From the NCBI GenBank assembly GCA_030849945.1, contig JAVDKK010000001.1:1550001-1614000 (forward strand): a stretch of DNA of 64,000 nucleotides. Direction: 5' to 3'. Below the pieces are notes generated by a model. That model was not told where the DNA came from. It worked only from the letters and a program-made list of their open reading frames with translations, and made no database searches. Position numbers and translations under genes: made by a program. This DNA comes from Schauerella fraxinea. Lineage in GTDB: Bacteria; Pseudomonadota; Gammaproteobacteria; Burkholderiales; Burkholderiaceae_B. Positions 33,742 to 42,832 of the stretch are shown in pieces (the stretch's first letter is position 1; each line of letters starts with the position of its first letter).

Positions 33742-35253
33742 TCAACTCGGCTTCGCCCAGCCTTTCGATAGTTCCACCGCTTGCCGCCAACGCGCGAGCC
33801 GCGCCGTGCGTTGATCCTCGTTCCACTGCGGCTCGAACGTTTTCTCGGCTTGCCACTGTGCCGCAAACTCGTCCATCGTCCATATCCCGCAAGCGATGCC
33901 GGCCAGGCCTGCCGCGCCCAGCGCGGTGGACTCGGGGATGCGCGGGCGCACCACCGGCACGCCCAGCAGATCGGCCTGAATCTGCATGAGCAGATCGTTG
34001 CGGGCCGCGCCGCCATCCACGCGCAACTCAGAGAGCGCGATGTCGCTGTCGGCATGCATCGCATGCAACAGCTCCGCGCTTTGCAAGGCAATGGCTTCGA
34101 GCGCTGCACGCGCGATGTGCGCCCGGGTCGTGCCGCGCGTCATTCCGATCAAGAGGCCCCGTGCATACGGATCCCAATCGGGGGCACCCAGGCCGGCAAA
34201 GGCCGGCACGAGAAACACGTCGTCGGTATCCGGCACGCTGGCCGCCAACGCTTCGGTTTCATCGGCGCGCTCGATGATCTTGAGCCCGTCGCGCAGCCAT
34301 TGCACCGTGGCGCCCGCCATGAAGACGCCGCCTTCGAGCATATAGGTGGTGTGCCAGCTTTTGTCGTCTACGGGCAGTCCCCAGCCCACGGTAGACAGCA
34401 GGTTGTGGGTCGACGTAACCGGTTCGTCGCCCACGTTCATCAACATGAAGCAGCCGGTGCCGTAAGTATTTTTGGCCATCCCGGGCGTAAAGCACGCCTG
34501 GCCGAACGTTGCGGCCTGCTGGTCGCCGGCCACGCCGGCAATGGGAATGGCGCCGCCGAACAGCGTGGCCGCAGCATGCGCACGCACGCCGCTGCTGGGC
34601 ACCACGTCGGGCAGCAGGCTGCGCGGGATGTTCAGGCGGGCGAGCAGGTCGTCGCACCACGCTTGCTTGTGAATGTCGAACATCAGCGTGCGCGATGCGT
34701 TGCTGGGGTCAGTGACGTGCGTGCGGCCCTCGGTGAGGTTCCAGATCAGCCAGGTGTCGACCGTGCCGAAAGCCAGCTCGCCACGCTCGGCGGCGGCGCG
34801 CGCGCCTTTCACGTTATCCAGCAGCCAGGCGAGCTTGGTACCCGAAAAATACGCGTCGAGCACCAGGCCCGTGCGTGCTTGCAGCACCTCGGCGTGGCCG
34901 GCGTCGCGCAACGATTGGCACAGGGCGGCCGTGCGGCGATCCTGCCAGACGATGGCGTGCGCCACGGGCCGACCGGTTTTGCGTTCCCACAAGAGCGTTG
35001 TTTCGCGTTGGCTGGTAATCCCGATGCCGGCGATGTCGGCGGCCGTGGCCCCGGCATTGCGCATGGCTTCGCGGGCCACTTCAAGCTGGCTATGCCAGAT
35101 TTCCATCGGGTCGTGTTCGACCCAGCCCGGCTTAGGGTAGTACTGCCGAAACTCGCGTTGGCCCACACCTTTGACCGCACCGCTGCGGTCGAACACCATC
35201 GCGCGCGAGCTGGTGGTTCCCTGGTCTAACGCCAGGATGAGTTCATTCTTCAC
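33742..35253 (-). CDS. glpK: Glycerol kinase
   Basis: Phosphorylates glycerol to glycerol-3-phosphate. The 503-residue protein of the FGGY family starts LILALDQGTTSSRAMVFD (phosphate-binding, residues 4-21). It has the substrate-region phrases WQDRRTA and FSGTKLAWLLDNV, GVAGDQQAATFGQACF, GTGCFMLMN and the C-terminal ATP-binding VDGGAARNDLLMQ. A GTG start ending at 35253 has GAGGAG upstream. The start overlaps the stop of the preceding exporter gene by 11 bases. No glpF, glpD or glpR is near, which is unusual for glpK. Confidence 0.95.
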   Translation of the reverse strand: MKNELILALDQGTTSSRAMVFDRSGAVKGVGQREFRQYYPKPGWVEHDPMEIWHSQLEVAREAMRNAGATAADIAGIGITSQRETTLLWERKTGRPVAHAIVWQDRRTAALCQSLRDAGHAEVLQARTGLVLDAYFSGTKLAWLLDNVKGARAAAERGELAFGTVDTWLIWNLTEGRTHVTDPSNASRTLMFDIHKQAWCDDLLARLNIPRSLLPDVVPSSGVRAHAAATLFGGAIPIAGVAGDQQAATFGQACFTPGMAKNTYGTGCFMLMNVGDEPVTSTHNLLSTVGWGLPVDDKSWHTTYMLEGGVFMAGATVQWLRDGLKIIERADETEALAASVPDTDDVFLVPAFAGLGAPDWDPYARGLLIGMTRGTTRAHIARAALEAIALQSAELLHAMHADSDIALSELRVDGGAARNDLLMQIQADLLGVPVVRPRIPESTALGAAGLAGIACGIWTMDEFAAQWQAEKTFEPQWNEDQRTARLARWRQAVELSKGWAKPS

Positions 35254-36718
35254 TGTGTTCGATCTCCTCGGCCTTCTTCTCGCGTTTGCGGTTGCTGTTG
35301 AGCTGCGCGCCGGCGTCGGGGGCCAGGCGGCGGAAGAAGAAGAACGACGATGCCGTGAAGAGGCCCACGACGATGAACCCGTTGGCCACGTCCTGCAGAT
35401 CCAGGCTGGCATGCCCGCGCAACGTCATGCTCATATTGAGCGTGAAGGCGGCAACGCCCACGCCCAGGCTGATCGCCAGTTGCTGGGCCATCGCTGCAAA
35501 GCTGCTGGCGCGGCTCATGGCTTCAGATGAAATGTCGGCATACGTGAGCGTATTCACGCCGGTAAATTGCAGCGAGCGGAAGAAGCCGCCGATCAGCAAC
35601 AGCAGAATCATCAGCCACACGGGGGTGAGCGGCGTAAACGTGGCGCAGATGGCCACAAACACGGCGGTGAGCAAGGCATTGATCATCAGCACGCGGCGAA
35701 AGCCGAACTTCATCACGATCGGCGTGGCCACGAACTTCATCAGCAGGGCGCCCGCGGCACTGGCAAACGTGATGAGGCCGGCCGAAAACGGCGACAGGCC
35801 GAAGCCCACCTGCAGCAGCATCGCCAGCAGGAAGGGCGTGGCGCCCACAGCGAAGCGGCACAGGTTGCCGCCGGTAATCGAGATCGAGAACGTGGGCAGG
35901 CGCATCAGCGACAGGTCGATGATGGGCGCAGCCGTGTACTTGGAATGCCAGTAGTAGAGCAGCCCGCAGACGACGCCGGTGGCCATCATGGCGGCCAGGA
36001 TGGGCAAGGGCACGAGGCCATGGCCGATGGCGTCGAACCCGGACACCAGGGTGGCCATGCACACCGCGCTCAGCAGGAAGCCCACCCAATCCAACGGCGG
36101 CTTTTTGTCGAGCCGCACGTCCTTGACGAAGCGCATGACCAGCGCGATGCCGATGATGCCGATGGGGATGTTGATCAAGAAGATCCAGTGCCAGGACGCA
36201 TAGGTCACCAGAAAGCCGCCCAAGGGCGGCCCGATCACCGGACCCAGCAACGCCGGCATCGACAGAAACGACATGGCGCGCAGCAGGTCTTTCTTGGGGA
36301 CGGTGCGCAGCAGGATGATCCGCCCGACCGGCACCATCATCGCCCCGGCCATGCCCTGGACCACCCGGGCGATCACCAGCTGGCTGATCGTGGCGGACAA
36401 CGCACAGGCGATGGAGCTGAGCGTAAACAGCGCGATCGCGGCGATGAACACCCGGCGCGCGCCGAAACGATCGGCCGCCCAGCCGCTGATCGGCACGAAT
36501 ACCGCCACGGCCAACAGATAGGATGTAATCGCCACATTGAGCCGCACGGGCGATGTGCCCAGCGCCCGCGCCATCGCGGGGAGCGCCGTAGCGACCACGG
36601 TAGCGTCCAACATCTGCATGAACAGCGCGCAGCCCACGATGAAGGGGATCATCTTTGCGGCGCGGACGTCGTCTGGGCTATTGAGGGAAGGAGCCTGAAG
36701 CGTCGGTTGGGCAGACAT
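35243..36718 (-). CDS. DHA2-family major facilitator exporter
   Basis: A 491-residue proton-coupled drug exporter of the 14-segment EmrB/QacA type. Motifs are LDATVVATALPAMARALG (motif D1), GWAADRFGARRVF (motif A), VVQGMAGAMMVPVGRIILLR (motif C-like) and GPVIGPPLGGFLVTYASWHWIFLINIPIG. The chosen ATG ends at 36718; the frame extends upstream to 37063 but that part lies across another gene. The C-terminus is charged (NSNRKREKKAEEIEHSEE). It is the upstream gene of a two-gene unit with glpK. Substrate unknown. Confidence 0.9.
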   Translation of the reverse strand: MSAQPTLQAPSLNSPDDVRAAKMIPFIVGCALFMQMLDATVVATALPAMARALGTSPVRLNVAITSYLLAVAVFVPISGWAADRFGARRVFIAAIALFTLSSIACALSATISQLVIARVVQGMAGAMMVPVGRIILLRTVPKKDLLRAMSFLSMPALLGPVIGPPLGGFLVTYASWHWIFLINIPIGIIGIALVMRFVKDVRLDKKPPLDWVGFLLSAVCMATLVSGFDAIGHGLVPLPILAAMMATGVVCGLLYYWHSKYTAAPIIDLSLMRLPTFSISITGGNLCRFAVGATPFLLAMLLQVGFGLSPFSAGLITFASAAGALLMKFVATPIVMKFGFRRVLMINALLTAVFVAICATFTPLTPVWLMILLLLIGGFFRSLQFTGVNTLTYADISSEAMSRASSFAAMAQQLAISLGVGVAAFTLNMSMTLRGHASLDLQDVANGFIVVGLFTASSFFFFRRLAPDAGAQLNSNRKREKKAEEIEHSEE

Positions 36719-36865
36719 GACGTCGAGGGTGGGGCGCTGCGGCGCCCGAGGACGGAGGGAGGAGCGTCGATTGTAACGCCGCGGGCTGTCCGGCGCCTGA
36801 AGTGCGCGTCCCCCAGTCGCCTGAAGTACACTGTAGATCTTCCCGTTTTGCCGTCCCACCGCGTC

Positions 36866-37057
36866 ATGGCCAATAACTACCAATCCGAAATTACCCAGTT
36901 CCTCGAGAGCTACAAAAAGTCGCACCCCGAGACCGAGCAACTTCAGCGGGAAGGTCGGGCGCGCCTGTGGGATAAACCGCAAGACGCCGAATTGCAGGAA
37001 GGCTTCCGTCAGGCCCGGGTGCCGCAAAAGCCGTACGTCTATTCGCCTGAAGAGTAA
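36866..37057 (+). CDS. DUF3460 family small protein
   Basis: A 63-residue cytoplasmic protein beginning MANNYQSEITQFLESYKKSHPE and ending KPYVYSPEE. I recognise it as the DUF3460 family, found in betaproteobacteria directly before scpA. It is highly charged with no membrane segment. Its stop overlaps the scpA start (TAATG), so it is co-translated with scpA. Function unknown. Confidence 0.85.
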   Translation: MANNYQSEITQFLESYKKSHPETEQLQREGRARLWDKPQDAELQEGFRQARVPQKPYVYSPEE

Positions 37058-37953
37058 TGGCAAAGGCGCGCGCTCCCGCGCGGTCGGCCGTGTCGGGAGA
37101 CGACCTGGATAAGCTGGTCGCCCCGCAAGTCGACACTACGCCCGATGTGGTCGATACGGTCGCGTTTGCGCGGCTCTATGGCGAGCCGCTCTTCAAGATG
37201 CCGCAGGATCTGTATATCCCGCCGGACGCCTTGGAAATTTTCCTCGAAGCCTTCGAGGGGCCGCTCGACCTGCTGCTCTACCTGATCCGCAAGCAAAATT
37301 TCAATGTGCTGGACATCCCGATGGCGGATGTCACGCGGCAATATCTCTCGTACGTCGATCAGATCCGCATTCATAATCTCGAGCTGGCGGCGGAATACCT
37401 GCTGATGGCCGCGATGCTGATCGAGATCAAGTCGCGCATGCTGCTGCCGGTGCGTAAATCCGATACCGGCGAAGAAGCGGAAGATCCCCGCGCCGAACTG
37501 GTGCGACGGCTGTTGGCCTACGAGCAGATGAAGCTCGCCGCGCGCAATCTGGACGCCATCCCGCAAGTGGGCCGCGATTTCATGATCGCGCACGCCGAGG
37601 CCGATCTGAGCGTGGAGCGGGCTTTGCCCGAGGTGGGCGTGGACGATCTGCGCCAGGCCTGGGCCGACATCATGAAGCGCGCCAAGCTCAATCAGCATCA
37701 TCACATCACGCGCGAGCAGTTGTCCGTGCGCGATCACATGACGCACATCCTGCGCCGCCTGGGCGATGTGCGGTTCATCGAGTTCTCCGATCTGTTCATG
37801 GAGCGCATCGATGCGGGTGCGCCCGCCGCCGTGGTGGTGGTGCACTTCATCGCCATGCTTGAGCTCGCTCGCGAGTCGCTGCTTGAGATTACGCAAGCCG
37901 AACCCTATGCGCCGATCTACGTGCGCCTGGCTTACACCGCGGTAGCTGCCTGA
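37057..37953 (+). CDS. scpA: Segregation and condensation protein A
   Basis: The 298-residue kleisin that bridges SMC heads in bacterial condensin. It shows FEGPLDLLLYLIRKQNFNVLDIPMADVTRQYLSYV, AAEYLLMAAMLIEIKSRMLLP and a C-terminal winged-helix region (RRLGDVRFIEFSDLF) that fit ScpA. The ATG overlaps the DUF3460 stop. No scpB follows; panC does, 51 bases downstream. This scpA-panC adjacency is common in betaproteobacteria. Confidence 0.93.
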   Translation: MAKARAPARSAVSGDDLDKLVAPQVDTTPDVVDTVAFARLYGEPLFKMPQDLYIPPDALEIFLEAFEGPLDLLLYLIRKQNFNVLDIPMADVTRQYLSYVDQIRIHNLELAAEYLLMAAMLIEIKSRMLLPVRKSDTGEEAEDPRAELVRRLLAYEQMKLAARNLDAIPQVGRDFMIAHAEADLSVERALPEVGVDDLRQAWADIMKRAKLNQHHHITREQLSVRDHMTHILRRLGDVRFIEFSDLFMERIDAGAPAAVVVVHFIAMLELARESLLEITQAEPYAPIYVRLAYTAVAA

Positions 37954-38004
37954 ACGTTGCCGCTTCGATGAGATGGCCGTCATGGCCGCGACCGGAGACC
38001 GTTT

Positions 38005-38847
38005 TTGAAAGTCGTCCACACCATTCAGGAATTGCGCGATCAGTTGCGCGGTCAAAACCGTGCGGCCTTCGTGCCCACGATGGGAAACTTGCATGAGGGG
38101 CATCTGCAGCTCATGAAAGAAGCGCGCCAACACGGCGACCCCGTGGTGGCCAGCATTTTCGTCAATCGGCTGCAATTCGGCCCCAACGAAGATTTCGATC
38201 GCTATCCGCGTACGCTCGAAGCCGATATCGAAAAGCTCGAAGCCGCGCGCGATGTGTATGTGCTGTTCGCCCCCGATGAGCGCGAGCTGTATCCCGAACC
38301 GCAGAATTTTCGCGTGCAGCCGCCCGCCGATCTGGGCGACATCCTGGAAGGCGAGTTTCGGCCTGGGTTCTTCGACGGCGTGAGCACGGTGGTGCTCAAG
38401 CTGCTGTCGTGCGTGCAGCCGCGCACGGCCGTCTTCGGCAAGAAGGATTACCAGCAGTTGATGATCGTGCGCAATATGTGCCGTCAGTTTCAACTGCCGG
38501 TGGATATCGTGGCGCATGAAACGGTGCGCGACGCGGACGGGCTGGCGATGTCATCGCGCAACCGCTTTCTTTCGGAAGAAGAACGCGCCGAGGCGCCGCG
38601 TTTGTATGCGCTGCTGCAAGGCCTGCGCGAGCAAGTGATTGCCGGTGAGATGGATATTGCGGCGCTTGAACGGGCGGCGCAGGAAGACCTCACCGCGCAC
38701 GGCTGGCACGTGGACTATCTGGCATTGCGCCGGCAGCAGGACTTGCGGGCGCCGGTCTCAGCGGATATCGAAGGCAAGACGCCGCTGGTGATTGTGGCGG
38801 CGGCCAAGTTGGGCGCCACGCGCCTGATCGACAACCTGGAAGTGTGA
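38005..38847 (+). CDS. panC: Pantothenate synthetase
   Basis: Condenses pantoate and beta-alanine with ATP to pantothenate. The 280-residue protein has the HIGH-type motif in PTMGNLHEGHLQLM, FVNRLQFGPNEDFDRYPRT, VFGKKDYQQLMIVRNMC and the signature SSRNRFLSEEE. A TTG start fits the family N-terminus KVVHTIQELRDQL. The gene probably shares a transcript with scpA. No panB or panD nearby. Confidence 0.94.
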   Translation: MKVVHTIQELRDQLRGQNRAAFVPTMGNLHEGHLQLMKEARQHGDPVVASIFVNRLQFGPNEDFDRYPRTLEADIEKLEAARDVYVLFAPDERELYPEPQNFRVQPPADLGDILEGEFRPGFFDGVSTVVLKLLSCVQPRTAVFGKKDYQQLMIVRNMCRQFQLPVDIVAHETVRDADGLAMSSRNRFLSEEERAEAPRLYALLQGLREQVIAGEMDIAALERAAQEDLTAHGWHVDYLALRRQQDLRAPVSADIEGKTPLVIVAAAKLGATRLIDNLEV

Positions 38848-38947
38848 CTGCGGGCCGCCAAGGGGCAGCGCCGACCCCTGTCAGAATCGCCAGCTAGTGG
38901 GCGCGCCGCGCACATGACAGACTTGCCCTTCGACAGTAGAGGGCACG

Positions 38948-39340
38948 ATGGCGCAACCACAACACACACCTTACGATTTGCCGCAGCCCGGCTCGTTGGC
39001 GGAAGGCGTGGCGCGCCTCACACCGCGTGAGCGCGAGGTGCTCGGCTATCTCGCCGACGGCAAGCCAAACAAGGTCATTGCAATCGAGTTGGGGATTTCA
39101 CAGCGCACGGCCGAAGCGCATCGTGCGCGCGTGTTTGCCAAGCTTGCGGTGCGCAATGCGGTGGAGCTGGTGCGGTTGATGTGCGGGCCGCCAATCCGGC
39201 TGGCCGAGCCCGACGTGCAATGCGCCGCGACCGAATCCGGTCAAGGCGAATTGCCACTGGGGGAATTACCGCCATGCAACGACGCCGGCGCTTGCGCGCC
39301 GGGCCTCGGCAGCGATTACTTGCAGGCCGGTGCCGGTTGA
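38948..39340 (+). CDS. LuxR/FixJ-type HTH protein without a receiver domain
   Basis: A 130-residue protein with one LuxR-type helix-turn-helix at about residues 23-80 (LTPREREVLGYLADGKPNKVIAIELGISQRTAEAHRARVFAKL). There is no receiver or ligand-binding domain. About 50 C-terminal residues lack known features and contain three cysteines. This output domain is most like FixJ-family response regulators. The 3' end overlaps the end of the convergent lipoprotein gene by 25 bases. Target genes are unknown. Confidence 0.75.
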   Translation: MAQPQHTPYDLPQPGSLAEGVARLTPREREVLGYLADGKPNKVIAIELGISQRTAEAHRARVFAKLAVRNAVELVRLMCGPPIRLAEPDVQCAATESGQGELPLGELPPCNDAGACAPGLGSDYLQAGAG

Positions 39341-40128
39341 CCGTTCAACTCGTCGATGGCGTCCAGATCGGGCTGGCGCGTGAGGTTGTAGCTCAGATTG
39401 GGCGTGGTGCCGTCGATCGCGCGTACGCGCAAGACGTTATTGGCGGTGACCACGAATTCGGCGCGCATGTTGCCGCGGTTATCCAGCAGCATGACGCGCG
39501 GCGGTTTTTCGTCGGTGGCGTCCCAGCAGCCTTGTTCGGTGATGGGCTTGGCGGTGCTCACACCGGCCGACTGATTCAGATAGGACGAGCGTGCACGCCA
39601 GCGGCCGTTGGGCGCCAGGGTGAGCACCAGACGTTGACCGGAGCACTGCATACCCGCGCCAAAACACGGCAGCGTGCCGAGATAGGTATGGGCCTGCGGC
39701 ACCAGACGCGCGGCGGTTTCGCTCATCTGCGCGGCCGGCTCATTCGCAGTCGACGCGGTTGCCGCCACGGGTTGTGCCGTGGCCGTCGCGCCGCGGCGTG
39801 CGGGATTGGGGCTCTCGTTGGCGGCGGTGACGACCGGCTCGCCATCGTTTTGCGCTTGCGAAGCGGCAATCGCTTGCTGGCTGGGCGTTTTGGCATCCGG
39901 CTTCAACGCGATCTGCAATTGCGACGGCGCGCGCAGCGTGCTGCGATAGCCGCCACCTTGCGCCTGATTTTGCGAATCGGTAACCGAGCTTTCGGCCGGC
40001 AGATCGTAGTAGCCGGCATTGTCGCGTTGCTGCGCGCAACCTGCTGCGCCAAAGGTCAGCGCGAAGACCGATCCCCACAGCAAGAGCGGCTGACGCCGGA
40101 GAGTGAGGGAGGGAAATGCAGCAGCCAT
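39316..40128 (-). CDS. NlpE-like lipoprotein
   Basis: A 270-residue probable lipoprotein. The signal peptide runs to Cys31 (LTFGAAGC). A long low-complexity linker (about 35-145, rich in Ala, Gln, Thr) is followed by a domain with TYLGTLPCFGAGMQCSGQRL and LTLAPNGRWRARSSY. These match the NlpE N-terminal domain, which in E. coli is an envelope-stress and copper-linked sensor. The two cysteines in this signature are six residues apart (C-x6-C) instead of the usual C-x2-C. No cpxA/cpxR pair is in the window. The ATG is chosen at 40128, immediately before the signal peptide. Confidence 0.75.
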   Translation of the reverse strand: MAAAFPSLTLRRQPLLLWGSVFALTFGAAGCAQQRDNAGYYDLPAESSVTDSQNQAQGGGYRSTLRAPSQLQIALKPDAKTPSQQAIAASQAQNDGEPVVTAANESPNPARRGATATAQPVAATASTANEPAAQMSETAARLVPQAHTYLGTLPCFGAGMQCSGQRLVLTLAPNGRWRARSSYLNQSAGVSTAKPITEQGCWDATDEKPPRVMLLDNRGNMRAEFVVTANNVLRVRAIDGTTPNLSYNLTRQPDLDAIDELNGQPAPACK

Positions 40129-40242
40129 GGTGTCGATCCGCGAGATAAGGGGTTTTACGCAGCATTCTACGCATATCCGCGGGCCCTTGGCACGATTCGG
40201 ATCGGTGCGTTTCGATGTGTCACGGTTTGAATACGCGGCGGC

Positions 40243-41100
40243 ATGATGAATAATGCCGCCATCATGTCGTTCCCTTCCGATCTTGCTTTGTTCTGGTGGG
40301 TGCTGGGGCTTGCCGCCGTACTCGGCGCCTGCGTCGGCAGTCTGCTCACGCGCGTGATTCATCGCTTGCCGCTGATGATGGAAGAAGAGTGGGCGGCGCA
40401 AGGGCGCGAAGCCGACAACGCCGAGCCTGCTGCCGCACGTATGAATTTGCTTGCGCCGGGCGATCATTGCCCGCATTGCCGCGCGCCGCTGCAATGGCGC
40501 GACACCATACCGATCTTGAGCGGGCTGCTGCAGCGGGGCCGCTGCCGGCATTGTGCGGCGCCGGTGGGTGCGCATTATCCAATCGTCGAGGTGATGACCG
40601 CCGTGGCATTTGGTTTATGCGTGTGGCGTTTTGGGGTGACGTGGCCCGCGCTATACGCCATGGTGCTCGCGGCTGCGCTGATCGCGCTGGGCTGGATCGA
40701 TGCCCGCACCAATCTCTTGCCCGATATCGTTACGTTGCCGTTGATCTGGCTGGGATTGCTCGTCAATTTGAACGGCACGTTTGCCCCTTTGCAGCAGGCC
40801 GTGTTGGGCACCGTCTTCGGGTATGGTTTTCTGTGGCTCGTTTTCCATGTGTTCCGCGCCATCACCGGGCGCGAAGGCATGGGCTATGGCGACTTCAAAC
40901 TGCTTGCCGCGCTGGGCGCCTGGTTGGGCCTGGCGATGGTGCCGTGGTTGTTGTTGGCCGCATCCCTGACCGGCGTCGTCGTGGGCCTGAGCCTCATGGC
41001 TACGGGTCGCGCGTCGCGCGGGCAGGCGCTGCCGTTCGGTCCTTATCTGGCGGTGGCCGGACTATTCGGGCTGTGGCTGGCCGATGGCGCGGTATGGTGA
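40243..41100 (+). CDS. pilD: Prepilin peptidase / N-methyltransferase
   Basis: A 285-residue membrane aspartyl protease that cleaves and methylates type IV prepilins and type II secretion pseudopilins. The zinc-site cysteine pairs are CPHC and CRHC around residues 74-110. The two catalytic Asp motifs are GWIDARTNLLPD and GMGYGDFKLLAALGAW. About eight membrane segments are present. The start may be 40243 or the ATG at 40264. The order pilD-coaE-zapD is conserved in betaproteobacteria, but no pilin genes are in the window. Confidence 0.93.
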   Translation: MMNNAAIMSFPSDLALFWWVLGLAAVLGACVGSLLTRVIHRLPLMMEEEWAAQGREADNAEPAAARMNLLAPGDHCPHCRAPLQWRDTIPILSGLLQRGRCRHCAAPVGAHYPIVEVMTAVAFGLCVWRFGVTWPALYAMVLAAALIALGWIDARTNLLPDIVTLPLIWLGLLVNLNGTFAPLQQAVLGTVFGYGFLWLVFHVFRAITGREGMGYGDFKLLAALGAWLGLAMVPWLLLAASLTGVVVGLSLMATGRASRGQALPFGPYLAVAGLFGLWLADGAVW

Positions 41101-41231
41101 GGGCAGCGAATGAGCCGTGCTGAGCGTCAGAATAACCTGCCAGGCGCTTGTCATTCGCGCGGCAATCGACGGCGGGGTGCACAACGCAGCGGCCGCCGCA
41201 TCACGGTGTGGCCAGAACAAAAAAGGATGCA

Positions 41232-41837
41232 ATGTTCAAGATCGGTTTGACGGGCGGAATCGGATCGGGCAAATCCAGCGTGGCGCGGTGGTTGGCCGAA
41301 TGGGGCGCGGCGGTGATCGACACCGACGACGTCGCCCATGCCCTCACGGCCCCCGGTGGCGCGGCCATCGCTGGCATACGCGCGCATTTCGGCGCGCGTG
41401 CGATCGATGCCGACGGTGCAATGGATCGGGCCTGGATGCGCGAGCGGGTGTTTGCAGCGCCCGAAGCGCGGCGCGAGCTCGAAGCGATTTTGCATCCCCT
41501 GATCGGCCGCGAGACCGAAGCGCGGGCGGCAGCGGCAACCGGCTGCTACCGAGTGTATGTGGTGCCGCTGTTGGTCGAGTCCGGAAGGTGGCGCAACCGC
41601 GTCGATCGCATCTGCGTGGTCGACTGCGACCCCCCTACGCAGATCGCGCGCGTGGTGCTGCGCAGCGGGCTGACGGAAGACACCATCCGGCGTATCATGG
41701 CGGCACAAGCCAGTCGTGACGACCGGCTCGCCGCGGCGGACGATGTCATCGATAACGGTGGCGACGTCACCACCGCGCAGTTGAAAACACGTGTTCAAGC
41801 CTTGCATGACCGTTGGTGCGCAGACGCGCGCGGATGA
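41232..41837 (+). CDS. coaE: Dephospho-CoA kinase
   Basis: The last enzyme of coenzyme A synthesis, phosphorylating dephospho-CoA. The 201-residue protein has a P-loop GLTGGIGSGKSS at residues 5-16, DTDDVAHALTAPGG, a lid region RMRERVFAAPEARRELEAILHP-like and VVPLLVESG. AAAGGA lies 7 bases before the ATG; the frame stays open to 41148 but not usefully. It lies between pilD and zapD as in relatives. Confidence 0.94.
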   Translation: MFKIGLTGGIGSGKSSVARWLAEWGAAVIDTDDVAHALTAPGGAAIAGIRAHFGARAIDADGAMDRAWMRERVFAAPEARRELEAILHPLIGRETEARAAAATGCYRVYVVPLLVESGRWRNRVDRICVVDCDPPTQIARVVLRSGLTEDTIRRIMAAQASRDDRLAAADDVIDNGGDVTTAQLKTRVQALHDRWCADARG

Positions 41838-41927
41838 TGACGCCGTCTTGCTGTCGGACGGCCCCTGGAAGGCTCACACGCCCTCCGGTAAAGAGCGGAA
41901 TGGGTTAGCGAAAGGTGAACAGCAAAC

Positions 41928-42680
41928 GTGATTCTTTACGAATATCCCTTTAATGAACGTATCCGTGCCTATCTTCGGCTCGAGTATCTGTTCGATCGGC
42001 TTTTCTACTTCGCCCGCAGCGATAACCTGCGGCAGCATCAGATCGCCATCACCACCTTGTTCGACATCCTGGACGCGAGCGAGCGCACGGAAATCAAGGC
42101 CTCGGTGCTGCAAGACGTAGAGCGCCAGCGCATCTCGCTCACCAATTTGCGCGGCCATCCTCGCGTGGAGCAGGACGCGCTCGAAAATATGCTGCGTGAG
42201 ATGGAGCAGGTCACCGGCGCCTTGAGCGCCGCCGGTAAAACCGGGCAGGCGTTGCGCGAGAACGAGTGGCTCAACAGCCTGCGCGGCCGCCTGGCCGTGC
42301 CGGGTGGCGCCAGCCAGGTCGATATGCCGTCCTATCACGCATGGCAACACAAGTCGGAAGCGGGCCGTCACGAGGACCTGGAGCGCTGGATTCAACCGTT
42401 GCTGCCGATGCACGAAGGCTTGCGCATCGCGCTGCGGCTGGTTCGCGAGTCGGGCGACAAGGCCGAAGCGCGTTCGGATCAGGGCGCCTACCAGCAGATG
42501 CTGGGCGGCAAGACGTATCAGCTGTGCCGGGTGTGGATCGATCCGGCGCAAGGGGCCTTTCCCGAAATCAGCGCCAATAAATACATGGTGTGGATTCGCT
42601 TTTCCACCCAGGATGGCGAATTGAAGCCCCAGCCAATCACCGGGGATGTCGGGTTTACGATGGCCTTGTGTAACGCCTGA
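41928..42680 (+). CDS. zapD: Cell division protein ZapD
   Basis: The 250-residue FtsZ-bundling protein. It starts MILYEYPFNERIRAYLRLEYLF, with the DRLFYFARSDNLRQHQIAITTLFDILDAS helix region, SLRGRLAVPGG and a C-terminal beta-rich part (YQLCRVWIDPAQGAFPEISANKYMVWIRF) that are typical of ZapD/YacF. The start is GTG. The usual next gene yacG, a small zinc protein, is not found after it. Confidence 0.93.
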   Translation: MILYEYPFNERIRAYLRLEYLFDRLFYFARSDNLRQHQIAITTLFDILDASERTEIKASVLQDVERQRISLTNLRGHPRVEQDALENMLREMEQVTGALSAAGKTGQALRENEWLNSLRGRLAVPGGASQVDMPSYHAWQHKSEAGRHEDLERWIQPLLPMHEGLRIALRLVRESGDKAEARSDQGAYQQMLGGKTYQLCRVWIDPAQGAFPEISANKYMVWIRFSTQDGELKPQPITGDVGFTMALCNA

Positions 42681-42832
42681 TCACACATTTTCGGGGCGAA
42701 ATCGGCCAAGTTATTCAATCTGCAAGCGATTTTCCTGTTGCGGACGATTTCAACTGCAATCGTTGGAATTTCATTCGGCGTCCCGCTCGTACACAATAGC
42801 GGCTTCGTATAGGCCCGCCGGATCTTCGTAAC

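Noticed and set aside
35567..37057. A 496-residue plus-strand frame ending at the DUF3460 stop
   Set aside because: Only the last 63 residues are protein-like and have a proper start at 36866. The rest is the antisense of the exporter gene.
42681..42832. A yacG gene or remnant after zapD
   Set aside because: None of the expected CPxCG cysteine pattern is found on either strand.
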